From Armatimonadota bacterium (GTDB lineage: Bacteria > Sysuimicrobiota > Sysuimicrobiia > Sysuimicrobiales > JACQTN01), in contig JACQTN010000495.1 in the NCBI GenBank assembly GCA_016210785.1, positions 1 to 12,250 on the forward strand: 12,250 bases of DNA. Reading direction: 5' to 3'. Below the pieces are notes generated by a model that ran no database searches, was not told where the DNA came from, and saw nothing but the letters and a program-made list of their open reading frames with translations. The translations under genes and the position numbers were made by a program. Below are positions 1-7,560 of the stretch, piece by piece. Within the stretch, counting starts at the first letter, position 1. Every line of letters starts with the position of its first letter.

Positions 1-201
1 CTGGGGCTGGGGGTGCCGCCCCCCGTTCCGACGCGGGGAGGCAAGGTGGCGGACTACCGGAACTACCTGAAGACCTCCTGATGGATGGACACCATCCCCG
101 GCACGGAGATCGTCTTCACGTTGATGTGGTTCAACCTCTTTGGCGACTGGCTGCGGGATACGCCGGATGCGCGCCTTCGCCGGGTTCTGCTGGGGCGCTA
201 G
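1..201 (+). pseudogene. DppC-type ABC transporter permease, 3' end, interrupted by in-frame TGA
   Basis: This is the C-terminal end of an inner-membrane permease of the dipeptide/oligopeptide/nickel ABC importer family; the 5' part lies before the window. Frame 1 begins with LGLGVPPP and RNYL, the family's conserved loop, then meets TGA at 79-81. The same frame continues without a shift as WMDTIPG...NLFGDWLRDTPDARLR to TAG at 199-201, which matches the family's last membrane segment and terminal NLLGDgLRDxLDPRLR signature. The gene is therefore full length at its end but carries one premature stop, removing about 39 residues including the last helix. The usual tryptophan of the loop (TPxWG) is also arginine here (CGG for TGG), suggesting decay. 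The alternative is a base error in the sequence. I am sure of the family and fairly sure of the interruption, not of its biological reality. Confidence 0.72.
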
Positions 202-264
202 AGGAAACGGTGGGATCTGCCTTGCGCGGGGCCGGGTCGGGTGCGGGCCTCGCGTTCGCCGGAA

Positions 265-885
265 TCAGCGGCGCCTGGGTGAGACCCACCTTTGCCGTGA
301 AGGCAGCACGCCGCGGGCGACCCGGAAGCCGAACCAGGCCAGCGCCGCGCCGGCGATCAGGTCCACGACGTAGTGCTGCCGCATGAGGACCGTGGACAGC
401 ACGATCATGGCCGCCCAGAGCTCCATCAAGGGGGCGATGCGAGGATTCGTCCCCGCCCACGCGATGGCGCACAGGGTGGAGCCTGAGGTATGGACGCTCG
501 GAAAGGCGTTGTAGGGTTTGAGGGAGGCGTAGGTCCAGGCCACCAGGCGCGAGGTCAGACCGTCCGGGCTGATCGCCGGCCGCATCGGCGCGTGCGTCGG
601 CACCAGGACGAAGATCAGATCGGTGAGGGCAAAGGTCACGACGGCTGCCAGCACGAACGCGCGGAGCGAGGAGCCGCTGCGCGCCGCGCCGAGGGCGGCG
701 ACCGTCACGATCAGGAAGGCGTAGTACGAGAGGTATGGATACACGGCGATGGGCGCGAAGGGAATCATGGCGTCCAGCGGCGTTCCCAGGGTACGCACGG
801 GAAGGCCGAGGGGGTTGTCGATGGGGCCGTACAGGCCGAACAAGATGATGGCCAGCACCAGCAGCGCGGCAGTGGAGAGATTCAT
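265..885 (-). CDS. PAP2-family membrane phosphatase (Aur1/PAP2_3-like)
   Basis: A 206-residue integral membrane protein of the phosphatidic acid phosphatase type 2 superfamily, which hydrolyses or transfers lipid phosphate esters at the membrane surface. Hydrophobic segments lie near residues 3-20, 40-65, 76-95, 135-145, 152-168 and 174-190. The active-site motifs are PSVHT (129-133), with a catalytic histidine, and STVLMRQHYVVD (164-175), where H171 and D175 fit the third motif. That motif has ST where classical PAP2 enzymes have SR, a form I associate with the Aur1/inositol-phosphorylceramide-like PAP2_3 subgroup. The C-terminus is basic. The ATG at 885 is chosen because GGAGG stands five bases upstream; the same frame stays open far upstream only as a shadow of the neighbouring gene. 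It starts 20 bases after the oxidoreductase stop, so it is probably the last gene of that operon. The true substrate is unknown. Confidence 0.85.
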   Translation of the reverse strand: MNLSTAALLVLAIILFGLYGPIDNPLGLPVRTLGTPLDAMIPFAPIAVYPYLSYYAFLIVTVAALGAARSGSSLRAFVLAAVVTFALTDLIFVLVPTHAPMRPAISPDGLTSRLVAWTYASLKPYNAFPSVHTSGSTLCAIAWAGTNPRIAPLMELWAAMIVLSTVLMRQHYVVDLIAGAALAWFGFRVARGVLPSRQRWVSPRRR

Positions 886-890
886 GGTTT

Positions 891-895
891 CCTCC
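891..895 (-). promoter_or_regulatory. Ribosome binding site of the PAP2 gene
   Basis: GGAGG on the minus strand, five bases before the ATG ending at 885. It settles the start of the PAP2 gene, whose frame is open for hundreds of codons further upstream. Confidence 0.75.
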
Positions 896-905
896 GGCGC
901 GAACG

Positions 906-3029
906 TTACGGACTTCCGCGTGCGGCCGTCCAGTGCTGTTGCTCCACCTCCACCAGCGTGTCGTGGAAGTCCCCGCCTCCGCCCAGGTCGCTGATCCCGT
1001 CTGATGTCAGGGCGTTGGCCGACGACCCGCCCGGGCTGAGCGACGCCCACCACCCGGACGGCATCGCCACCACCCCGGATCGCACGCGGTCGCCGATCCG
1101 CGCACGCACCTCCACGCTGCCCCGGTCGTTGAACACCCGCACGCGGGCGCCGTCGCGGATCCCCCGGGAGGCCGCATCCTCCGGGTGCAGGTCCAGCAGG
1201 GGCTCGCCCTCCGCGCGCCGGTGGCGCGGGAGGTTCACATAGGTGGAGTTGAGGAAGTGGAGACCGGACTTGGCCGCGATGAGCGCCAGCGGATAGCGGG
1301 CCGCCAGGACCGGATCGCCGGCTGGGCTCTCCCGCGCCGGGACGTAGGCCGGCAGCGGATCGAGGCCCTGCGCCGCCACGGACTCCGCGTAGAACTCCAC
1401 TTTGCCCGACGGCGTGGCGAAGCCGCCGTCGGCAAAGGGCCGGTAGTCCTCCGGGAGGCTCAGCGACGCCCATCCGTCCTGCATGATCCGCTCGAAGGTG
1501 ATGCCGTGCAGGTAGGGGTGCCGGCTGTCCAACGCCTTTCGAATCATCTCCTCGTCGGTCTCCCGGTAGCACGGGTCGTGGAATCCCATGCGCTGCGCCA
1601 GCCGTCGGAAGATCTCGCTGTTGGGCAGTGCTTCTCCGCACGGCGCGATGGCCGGGCGGTTCAGCGTGAGGTAGGTGTGGCCCCAGGACCAGTTCAGGTC
1701 CCAGTGCTCGACCTGCGTGGTCACCGGCAGCACGTAGTCGGCGTGGCGCGCGGTATCGGTGAGGAACTGCTCCAGCACCACGGTGAACAGGTCGTCGCGG
1801 CGCAGCCCCTGCAGGACCAGGTTCTGGTTGGGCGCGATCGCCGCGGGGTTGCTGTTGTAGACGATGAGTGCGCGGATGGGCGGCCGGAGGTCCGGGTCGG
1901 TGAGAACGCGGCCGAGCTGCACCATGTTGATCGCCCGCACGCCGGGCTGTTGTAGTTCGGGCATCTCCACGGCTGCCGCGTTGAGGGCCTGGAAGTGGAG
2001 ACGGTGCGTCATGTGCAGCAGCCCGCCGCCGCGGTCGCGCCACGCCCCCACCAGCGCGGGCAGGCAGGCGATGGTGCGGAAGGCCATGGCGCCGTGGGTG
2101 CGGTGCTCCATGCCGACCAGCGGGCGGATGACTGCAGGCCTCGTCGTCGCGTAGGCGCGTGCCAGGCGGATGATCTCCGCGGCGTCGAGGCCGGTGATCT
2201 GCGCCACGCGCTCCGACGGATACTCGGCGAGCCGCGCGCGCAGGCGGTCGAACCCCACCGTGTGCCGCGCCACGTAGTCGGCGTCGTAGAGGTGCTCGGC
2301 GACGATGACGTGCATCATGCCCAGCGCCAGCGCGGCGTCGGTCCCCGGCATCGGCCGGAGGTGCCAGTTCGCCGCCGTGGCCGTGCGTGTCTTCACAGGG
2401 TCGATGACCACCAGCGTGGCGCCCGCCTCCCGGGCCTCGCGGATGAACGGCCACAGGTGCAGGTTGGTGACGATGGTGTTGGTGCCCCACAGGATGATGA
2501 AGCGGCTGTGGACGATGTCTTCCGGCAGCATGCCGGGCCGGTTGCCCATGGTGACGGCGATGCCCGCGCGGGCGGCGGCGGTGCAGACGTTGCGCTCCAG
2601 GCGGCTGGCGCCCAGCCGGGCGAAGAAGCGGCGGTCCATGCCCGTGGCCTGGATCAGCCCCTGGGTGCCGTAGTAGCTGTACGGGAGGATCGCGGTGGCC
2701 CCGTCCGTCTCGATGATCCGGCGCAACGCGTCGGCGACGCCATCCAGCGCCTCGTCCCAGGTCACGCGCTCGAACTTCCCCTCGCCTTTGGAGCCGGCGC
2801 GGCGCAGCGGATGGAGGATCCGGTCGGGGCTGTAGACGCGGTCCAGGAAGTGGTTGACCTTTGCGCACAGCGTGCCGCGGGTGAAGGGATGATCCGGGTC
2901 GCCGGCGAGGCGGACGGCGACGCCGTCCTCCACCGTGACCTGCCAGGCGCAGGTGTCGGGACAGTCGTGCGGGCAGGCGCCGCGGACAACGGCCGATGCG
3001 CGCGCGCGGCTCACGGGCAAGCCGGCCAA
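906..3029 (-). CDS. Molybdopterin-dependent oxidoreductase (DMSO reductase superfamily, BisC-like)
   Basis: A catalytic subunit of about 707 residues that should bind bis-molybdopterin guanine dinucleotide molybdenum (or tungsten) and one [4Fe-4S] cluster. The N-terminal cluster motif is C19-x3-C23-x3-C27 (CPHDCPDTC) closed by C55 in TLCAK. WDEAL (91-95), PYSYYGTQG (116-124) and ILWGTN mark the cofactor domains, and C149 in RNVCTAAARAG lies where NapA-type enzymes carry the cysteine molybdenum ligand. The C-terminal molydopterin-binding domain begins near YPLALIAAKSG. There is no Tat signal, so it is probably cytoplasmic. The start is uncertain: TTG at 3029 is the most upstream choice but lies one base from GGGGAGG, so TTG at 3020 or GTG at 3014 is more likely. 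No electron-transfer or membrane-anchor subunit is adjacent. It resembles the orphan MopB_3 group, whose substrate is unknown to me. It follows the PhoD-like gene by 82 bases. Confidence 0.9.
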   Translation of the reverse strand: MAGLPVSRARASAVVRGACPHDCPDTCAWQVTVEDGVAVRLAGDPDHPFTRGTLCAKVNHFLDRVYSPDRILHPLRRAGSKGEGKFERVTWDEALDGVADALRRIIETDGATAILPYSYYGTQGLIQATGMDRRFFARLGASRLERNVCTAAARAGIAVTMGNRPGMLPEDIVHSRFIILWGTNTIVTNLHLWPFIREAREAGATLVVIDPVKTRTATAANWHLRPMPGTDAALALGMMHVIVAEHLYDADYVARHTVGFDRLRARLAEYPSERVAQITGLDAAEIIRLARAYATTRPAVIRPLVGMEHRTHGAMAFRTIACLPALVGAWRDRGGGLLHMTHRLHFQALNAAAVEMPELQQPGVRAINMVQLGRVLTDPDLRPPIRALIVYNSNPAAIAPNQNLVLQGLRRDDLFTVVLEQFLTDTARHADYVLPVTTQVEHWDLNWSWGHTYLTLNRPAIAPCGEALPNSEIFRRLAQRMGFHDPCYRETDEEMIRKALDSRHPYLHGITFERIMQDGWASLSLPEDYRPFADGGFATPSGKVEFYAESVAAQGLDPLPAYVPARESPAGDPVLAARYPLALIAAKSGLHFLNSTYVNLPRHRRAEGEPLLDLHPEDAASRGIRDGARVRVFNDRGSVEVRARIGDRVRSGVVAMPSGWWASLSPGGSSANALTSDGISDLGGGGDFHDTLVEVEQQHWTAARGSP

Positions 3030-3045
3030 CCCTCCCCGTGGGGCG

Positions 3046-3059
3046 TCACTCGCGAGTGA
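3046..3059. promoter_or_regulatory. 14-bp perfect palindrome upstream of the oxidoreductase gene
   Basis: TCACTCGCGAGTGA is a perfect inverted repeat in the 82-base gap between the PhoD-like stop and the oxidoreductase start, 16 bases before the outermost start codon. A second, all-GC palindrome (CGCGGCGCCGCG) lies at 3095-3106 in the same gap. The first could be an operator for a dimeric repressor. A 14-bp palindrome is expected roughly once per window by chance, so only its location makes it worth noting. Confidence 0.25.
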
Positions 3060-3111
3060 TCTTCCACAGACAGGCGCGAGTTTCCCCTCCGGGTCGCGGC
3101 GCCGCGCGCTG

Positions 3112-4365
3112 CTACGGATTCACCGGGATCTGCGCCCGGTGCAGCAGGCGGTCCTGCTCGTCCCGCCACTCCGCTGTGATCCCCTCACCGGACACCTGCA
3201 TCCAGCCGTAGTTGTACCGCAGCGTCGCGGCCCACAGGGTCCCCGGCCGTCTGGCCGCGGCCGCGCGCGGGTTGGGGATGGCCGCCAGCGGGCCCGAGAT
3301 CGCTTCGTAGACGCCCTCCGGGTGGCGAATGAGCGCCGCGTAGTGCACGTCGCCCGCCAGGAACACCACGTTCCGGATGCGCCGGTCCTGGATGAATCGC
3401 AGGATCTCGTCCCGCTCCGTCGCGTACCCTCCCCACGAGTCGCTGCCGTGGTGGCGGAGGACCACGCTGCTCACCACGAATTTCACCGCGGCGTCCGACC
3501 CGGTGAGCCCGTCCAGGAGCCACTGCTTCTGGGCGCGGCCCAGCATCGTCTTGCCCGGGCCGTCCGGCTGCGACGCCGGAGAGCGGTACTGGCGCGTGTC
3601 CAGGATGAAGAACTCCGCGGTGCGCCCCCACTGGAAACTCCGGTAGAGCTGGTTGGGCTGGCCCGGCGGGGTGCGGATGGGCCAGGAGTCCAGGAACGCG
3701 CGCAGCCCGGTCAGCAGACGCGGATGGGTGCTGTCGAAGTCGTTTTCCACCTCGTGGTCGTCCCAGATCGCCCACGTGGAGGTGCCGGCCAGGAACGATC
3801 GCAGGTGAGAATCCTGCCGGTTGATGCGGTACTTCTCCCGGTACTGCTCGACCGTGCGGGCGCGCAGCGGTCCGTGATCGGCATAGATGGTGTCGCCGAG
3901 GTAGAGAAACAGGTCGGGGTTCCGGCGGCGCATGACCTCGAAGATGGCGAACGGCTGGTGGGCTTCCGAGGTATCCGCGCCCCAGATGAGGGTGACGGGC
4001 GCGGTGCGGTCGGGGGCCGGCGGCGTCACGAAGGTGCCCACCACGCCGCGGCCCGATCCGGCAACCACGCGGTAGTGGTAGCGGCGCTGCGGGGCGAGGC
4101 CGCGCAGGTCCACCTTCGCGGTGAACCCCGTCTCGCGGTCGGCGCGCGCCACCACACTTCTCTGCGCGCCCACCAGGTCCGGGTTCGTGGCGTACTCCAC
4201 CACGACGTCTGCGGGGCCGGAGGCCCGCGTCCAGATCACCGCGGCCTCGTGGGTCACGTCGCCCGCGGCCGCGCCGTCGGGAAAGGCGATCGCCTGCGCC
4301 GGGACTCCCGCGGTCGGGGCGACGATCAGCAGCAGGAGAAGGACGAGCGTGCGGCGCCTACGCAT
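3112..4365 (-). CDS. Secreted PhoD-like alkaline phosphatase/phosphodiesterase
   Basis: A 417-residue metallophosphoesterase of the alkaline phosphatase D family, which releases phosphate from mono- or diesters outside the cytoplasm. Residues 1-25 form an export signal (MRRRR, then a leucine-rich core, then PAQA). An Ig/fibronectin-like N-terminal domain follows (about 27-115, ending GVVGTFVTPP), as in PhoD proteins. The metal-binding motifs are GADTSE (129-134), LGDTIYADHG (156-165), WDDHEVENDFD (201-211) and LAGDVHY (337-342). Length is slightly short for the family. The start overlaps the upstream MFS stop by 8 bases (ATGCGTAG), implying translational coupling, with a weak GGAG ten bases upstream. 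The signal has RR but no SRRxFLK motif, so Tat export, usual for PhoD, is possible but not shown. The family is clear; the substrate and any phosphate-starvation control are not visible. Confidence 0.88.
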   Translation of the reverse strand: MRRRRTLVLLLLLIVAPTAGVPAQAIAFPDGAAAGDVTHEAAVIWTRASGPADVVVEYATNPDLVGAQRSVVARADRETGFTAKVDLRGLAPQRRYHYRVVAGSGRGVVGTFVTPPAPDRTAPVTLIWGADTSEAHQPFAIFEVMRRRNPDLFLYLGDTIYADHGPLRARTVEQYREKYRINRQDSHLRSFLAGTSTWAIWDDHEVENDFDSTHPRLLTGLRAFLDSWPIRTPPGQPNQLYRSFQWGRTAEFFILDTRQYRSPASQPDGPGKTMLGRAQKQWLLDGLTGSDAAVKFVVSSVVLRHHGSDSWGGYATERDEILRFIQDRRIRNVVFLAGDVHYAALIRHPEGVYEAISGPLAAIPNPRAAAARRPGTLWAATLRYNYGWMQVSGEGITAEWRDEQDRLLHRAQIPVNP

Positions 4366-5653
4366 GGGGATCGGTCTCCGCGGTCTTCTCCTCCGCCCCG
4401 GGCGATGGGACGGCTCCGTCCCGCCGCCGCGCCGCCGGCAGCAGCGCCACGATCGCCAGCATCCCCGCCGCCAGCCAGAACACCGGTTCCAATCCCGCGG
4501 CGCCGGCGACCCACCCCATGGTGAGGGGACCCAGCAGTTCCCCGCACCGCGAGAAGATCTGGCGCCAGGCAAACGCCAGCCCCAGGTTGTCCACGGAGAC
4601 CGCGTGGCTCATCATGGTGATGGTCAGCGGTTGCGACAGCCCGTAGGCGATCCCGTGCAGCACCGCCAGCGCCACCTGCCCGGTCATGCGCGACCCGGCC
4701 ACCGGCACCATGGCGAGCCCGGCGGCGAGCGTCAGGCACACGAAGACGAGCAGGCGCGGCCGGCCGGTCCGCGCGGTGGCCCACGAGAGCATGGGGCGCA
4801 CCACGGTCCTGGCCGCGCCGCTGATCGCCAGCACGATGCCGATAGCGCCGCTCCCGAGCCCGATGCGGTCCAGGTAGATCACGTAGAACGACGACTTCAC
4901 GCTGGTGCTGAAGATGACCAGGAAGCTGGCGAACAGGGTGAACAGGACGGTGGGCAGGCCCAGGAGCGCCAGCGGATGCTGCGAGCGCGGCGTGGCGATG
5001 AGCACGGGCGCGGCCGTCCGCCGGCTGGGGAGCACCAGCGCCAGGGGCAGCGCGGCCACGGCCAGAACCAGGCCGCCGACCACCGCGGCCTTTGGGCCGC
5101 CCCACTGCGCCAGCAGCCCGCCCAGCGCGGGGCCCGCCACGTTATCCAGGGCCACGATCAGGCTGTACCGCCCGTAGACCTCGTCGCGATCGCGCGTGGC
5201 GGTCACCGACGCGATGAAGGCCTGCCCGGCGATGGATGCCACGGTGACGGAGAGCCCGCCCAGGGCCTGGGCGATGATCAGCGGGATGATCGAGTTGGTT
5301 CCCGCCATCAGCGCCGTCGCCGCCAGCACGCAGCCGCCGCCCATTACCTGGACGGTGCGCACGGGAAGCCGGTCGGTGAGCCAGCCGATGGGGAGGCCCA
5401 GCACCATGGGCAGCAGGCCGCGCGCGCCGATGGTCAGGCCGATCCACAGCGGCGCGGCGTTCATGCTCTGCGCCAGCAGCGGCGCCACGGGCAGCGTGAT
5501 CTGCCAGGCCAGGAAGATGGTGAAGTTGAAGACGGACATGCGCATCACGGCGGGGGAGAGCCCGTACCATCCCCGCGACTGCGCGCGAGCCGTCTCCGCT
5601 GTGGACGGCGCGATTTTCACGTCCCTGTGATTCACGCTCACACGCGCGCGCAC
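4358..5653 (-). CDS. MFS transporter
   Basis: A 431-residue major facilitator superfamily protein with about twelve hydrophobic segments and a cytoplasmic linker near residues 205-225. The loop after the second helix reads GLPIGWLTDRLPVR, a version of MFS motif A, and the start of the second half (FLVIFSTSVKSSFYVIYL) fits the usual two-half structure. Substrate cannot be deduced; drug or metabolite efflux is the default reading. The start is taken as GTG at 5653; GTG codons at 5641, 5635 and 5620 are alternatives, and only weak GGAG-like signals precede them. It is the first gene of a minus-strand run, and its stop lies inside the start of the PhoD-like gene. The promoter must fall in the 66-base gap shared with the divergent methyltransferase. 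Confidence 0.87.
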   Translation of the reverse strand: MRARVSVNHRDVKIAPSTAETARAQSRGWYGLSPAVMRMSVFNFTIFLAWQITLPVAPLLAQSMNAAPLWIGLTIGARGLLPMVLGLPIGWLTDRLPVRTVQVMGGGCVLAATALMAGTNSIIPLIIAQALGGLSVTVASIAGQAFIASVTATRDRDEVYGRYSLIVALDNVAGPALGGLLAQWGGPKAAVVGGLVLAVAALPLALVLPSRRTAAPVLIATPRSQHPLALLGLPTVLFTLFASFLVIFSTSVKSSFYVIYLDRIGLGSGAIGIVLAISGAARTVVRPMLSWATARTGRPRLLVFVCLTLAAGLAMVPVAGSRMTGQVALAVLHGIAYGLSQPLTITMMSHAVSVDNLGLAFAWRQIFSRCGELLGPLTMGWVAGAAGLEPVFWLAAGMLAIVALLPAARRRDGAVPSPGAEEKTAETDPHA

Positions 5654-5719
5654 CTGCTCCGGGCACTCCTCGCCGCGCCGGTGGAGGAGGTGCCGCCCGC
5701 GGCCCGTACATTACTTCCC
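5654..5719. promoter_or_regulatory. Divergent intergenic region with a possible leaderless promoter
   Basis: A 66-base gap between the MFS gene on the minus strand and the methyltransferase on the plus strand, which must serve transcription both ways unless promoters lie inside genes. Its only AT-rich patch is TACATTACTT at 5707-5716. TACATT (5707-5712) resembles a sigma-70 -10 box and ends seven bases before the ATG at 5720, so a transcript could begin at the start codon. No convincing -35 box is seen, and no Shine-Dalgarno sequence precedes the ATG. Read on the other strand the same patch gives TAATGT, a candidate -10 for the MFS operon. Confidence 0.35.
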
Positions 5720-6355
5720 ATGGACCTCTTTCACCCGCAGATGACCGCGTTTCTCGAGGCGCTCACCCCGGCGCGCGATCCCGTCCTCCAGGAGATGGAG
5801 GAGCGCGCCCGGCAGACCAGGTTCCCCATCATCGGCCCGCTGGTGGGACAGTTATTCTACCTGCTCACGCGCCTGACCGGGGCGCGCCGCGTCTTCGAGA
5901 TGGGGTCGGGCTATGGCTACTCCACCGCCTGGTTCGCCCGCGCCCTCCGCGACAACGGCGGCGGAGAGGTCTACCACGTGGTCTGGGACGAGGAACTCTC
6001 CCGGCAGGCGAAGGAGTACCTGGGCCGCCTGAACCTCGTGCCCCACGTGAAGTTCCGCGTGAGCGAGGCGGTGGAGGAACTGGGCCGCACCGACGGCCCC
6101 TTCGACATCGTCTTCAACGACATCGAGAAGAAAGCCTACCCCGACTCGCTGGCCGTCATCAAGCCGCGCCTAAGCCGGGGCGGGCTGCTGCTCATTGACA
6201 ACATGTTCCGCTCCGGGAGGACCTTCGATCCCCAGGTGAAGGAAGAGGGGACCGAGGCCGTCCGCAGGGCGGCGCGCATGCTGTACGATGACCCCGACTT
6301 CGTCACCACCGTCATCCCGCTGCGCGACGGCGTGCTGATGGCCTGGCGGAAGTGA
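5720..6355 (+). CDS. SAM-dependent O-methyltransferase (family 3, caffeoyl-CoA OMT-like)
   Basis: A 211-residue cytoplasmic methyltransferase. It begins MDLFHPQM, a start typical of this bacterial group. The SAM-binding motif I is VFEMGSGYGYST (58-69); FDIVFNDIEKKAYP (128-141) and GGLLLIDN (154-161) give the metal and SAM-proximal acidic residues seen in the divalent-cation-dependent O-methyltransferase 3 family; LRDGV near the end is also characteristic. Such enzymes methylate hydroxyl groups of small molecules such as catechols. The frame stays open more than 500 codons upstream, but that part is an antisense shadow; ATG 5720 is chosen by homology to the family start. It has no visible ribosome binding site and may be leaderless. 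The next gene begins 13 bases downstream, so the two are probably co-transcribed. Family assignment is firm, substrate unknown. Confidence 0.88.
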   Translation: MDLFHPQMTAFLEALTPARDPVLQEMEERARQTRFPIIGPLVGQLFYLLTRLTGARRVFEMGSGYGYSTAWFARALRDNGGGEVYHVVWDEELSRQAKEYLGRLNLVPHVKFRVSEAVEELGRTDGPFDIVFNDIEKKAYPDSLAVIKPRLSRGGLLLIDNMFRSGRTFDPQVKEEGTEAVRRAARMLYDDPDFVTTVIPLRDGVLMAWRK

Positions 6356-6357
6356 AC

Positions 6358-6363
6358 GGGAGG
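6358..6363 (+). promoter_or_regulatory. Ribosome binding site deciding the GTG start of the second MFS gene
   Basis: GGGAGG, five bases before the GTG at 6369 and just after the methyltransferase stop at 6355. It supports the GTG start and translation of the two genes from one message. Confidence 0.65.
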
Positions 6364-6368
6364 TCCCG

Positions 6369-7553
6369 GTGAGAGGTCTCTGGGGCGTCCTCCTGCTCAT
6401 CAGCGCGGGGCGCTTCCTGGCCTTCGTGGCCCGGATGGATATCGTGCCGTTCTATCCGGAGCTGATGGCCCGGTACGGCACCACCTATACCGGCGCGGGG
6501 GCGCTCTTCACCGCGTTCTTCGTCGGGTACGTCCTCTCCATGATCCCCTCCGGGCTGGCCGCGGACCGCTGGCAGTCCGACCTGCAGATTGCGCTGGGTT
6601 TCCTGATCATGGGGCTGTGCAACATCGCCGTCGCCCTCACCACGTCCTACACGCTGGCGTTGGGCGCGCGGGTGGTGCAGGGCATCGGCGTGGCCATGGT
6701 CTTCATGGGCGTCCTCAAGCTGGTGGCGGTGAGTTTCACGCGGGGCAACCGTGGCAAGGCGGTGGGCGTGATGGAGGTGGCGACTGGGCTCGGCCTGCTC
6801 ACCGCGCTGACCATCTTCCCTGTGCTCAGCCGGTGGATCGACTACCGCTGGCTGATGCTGAGCCTGCCCGTCATGTGCGTGGCGGTGGTGGTGGCGATGA
6901 TCGCGCTGCGGCGGAGCGCCCCTTCCGGCGAGGCGGCCAGGGCTCGCCCCGGTCCGCCGCTGCGCAGCCTGCTGGGCTGGGACCTGCTGTGCATCACGCT
7001 GACCACCTTTCTGGGACTCTTCTGCTACAACGGGCTGCTGGGCTGGCTGCCCACGCACCTGTCGCTGCTGGGGTATTCGAAGGCAGGCGCCGGCGCCGTC
7101 AACGGCGTGATCCTGGCCGCCAGCATGGCGGGAGTGTACCCGGCGGGCAGTCTCTCCGACCGGATCGGCCGGCGGGTGCCGGTGGTGAACGTGGGCTCGC
7201 TGATCATGATCGCGGGATTCCTGGGGTTGCTGGTGGTGAAGGGCGGCGCCGCCATGTACGCGCTGGCGGCGCTCATCGGCCTCGGCATGTCCATGGCGGT
7301 CACGCCGATGACGATCCTGACCACGGAGATGTTCGGCCCGGAGCGGGCCGGCGTCATCTCCGCCATCACCGTGGCCGTGGCGCAGGTGGGGACGGGCCTG
7401 ACCGGCGTCGTCTTCGGCTGGGTGCTCGATCGGACCGGAAGCTTCACCGCGGTGTGGCTGCTGGCGACGCTGCTCTCCGCGCTGCGGCTGCCCACCGCCG
7501 CGGGCATCGGAGAGATGCGGCGCCGCGCCCTCCCGGCCCCGGCCTCCGAGTAG
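6369..7553 (+). CDS. MFS transporter
   Basis: A 394-residue major facilitator protein, about twelve membrane segments, with a central linker near residues 178-200 (RRSAPSGEAARARPGPP). Motif A appears twice in recognisable form: PSGLAADRW after helix 2, and GSLSDRIGRR after helix 8. It is not closely similar by eye to the MFS protein at 4358-5653. The GTG start is preceded by GGGAGG at good spacing and follows the methyltransferase by 13 bases; the pairing suggests, without proving, export of a methylated metabolite or uptake of its precursor. The 3' end faces the next minus-strand gene across only 7 bases, and no terminator hairpin is visible, so the convergent transcripts probably overlap. 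Confidence 0.87.
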   Translation: MRGLWGVLLLISAGRFLAFVARMDIVPFYPELMARYGTTYTGAGALFTAFFVGYVLSMIPSGLAADRWQSDLQIALGFLIMGLCNIAVALTTSYTLALGARVVQGIGVAMVFMGVLKLVAVSFTRGNRGKAVGVMEVATGLGLLTALTIFPVLSRWIDYRWLMLSLPVMCVAVVVAMIALRRSAPSGEAARARPGPPLRSLLGWDLLCITLTTFLGLFCYNGLLGWLPTHLSLLGYSKAGAGAVNGVILAASMAGVYPAGSLSDRIGRRVPVVNVGSLIMIAGFLGLLVVKGGAAMYALAALIGLGMSMAVTPMTILTTEMFGPERAGVISAITVAVAQVGTGLTGVVFGWVLDRTGSFTAVWLLATLLSALRLPTAAGIGEMRRRALPAPASE

Positions 7554-7560
7554 GCGCGCG

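Noticed and set aside
79..81. TGA read as an amino acid (recoded genetic code or selenocysteine)
   Set aside because: TGA ends several intact genes here (265-267, 6353-6355, 9601-9603, 11122-11124); the site is not a catalytic position, and the other interrupted gene uses TAA.
886..2868. Long minus-strand frame continuous with the PAP2 gene, suggesting a large fusion protein
   Set aside because: It lies over the oxidoreductase in another frame, is rich in R, G, A and P with no recognisable domain, and PAP2 has its own ATG and ribosome binding site at 885.
3112..4365. Tat signal on the PhoD-like protein
   Set aside because: The N-terminus is MRRRRTLVLL; it has arginines but no SRRxFLK-type motif, so export by Tat cannot be claimed over Sec.
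1995..4524. Plus-strand frames of 354 and 529 codons opposite the oxidoreductase and PhoD-like genes
   Set aside because: High-GC antisense shadows of well-supported genes; no domain, no ribosome binding site, biased composition.
4121..5719. More than 500 codons open in frame upstream of the O-methyltransferase
   Set aside because: It is antisense to the MFS and PhoD-like genes and has shadow-like composition (H, R, G, Q rich); the family start MDLF fits ATG 5720.
4358..7553. The two MFS genes as a recent duplication
   Set aside because: Their sequences differ in linker, motif A and lengths, with no visible shared blocks beyond the family fold.
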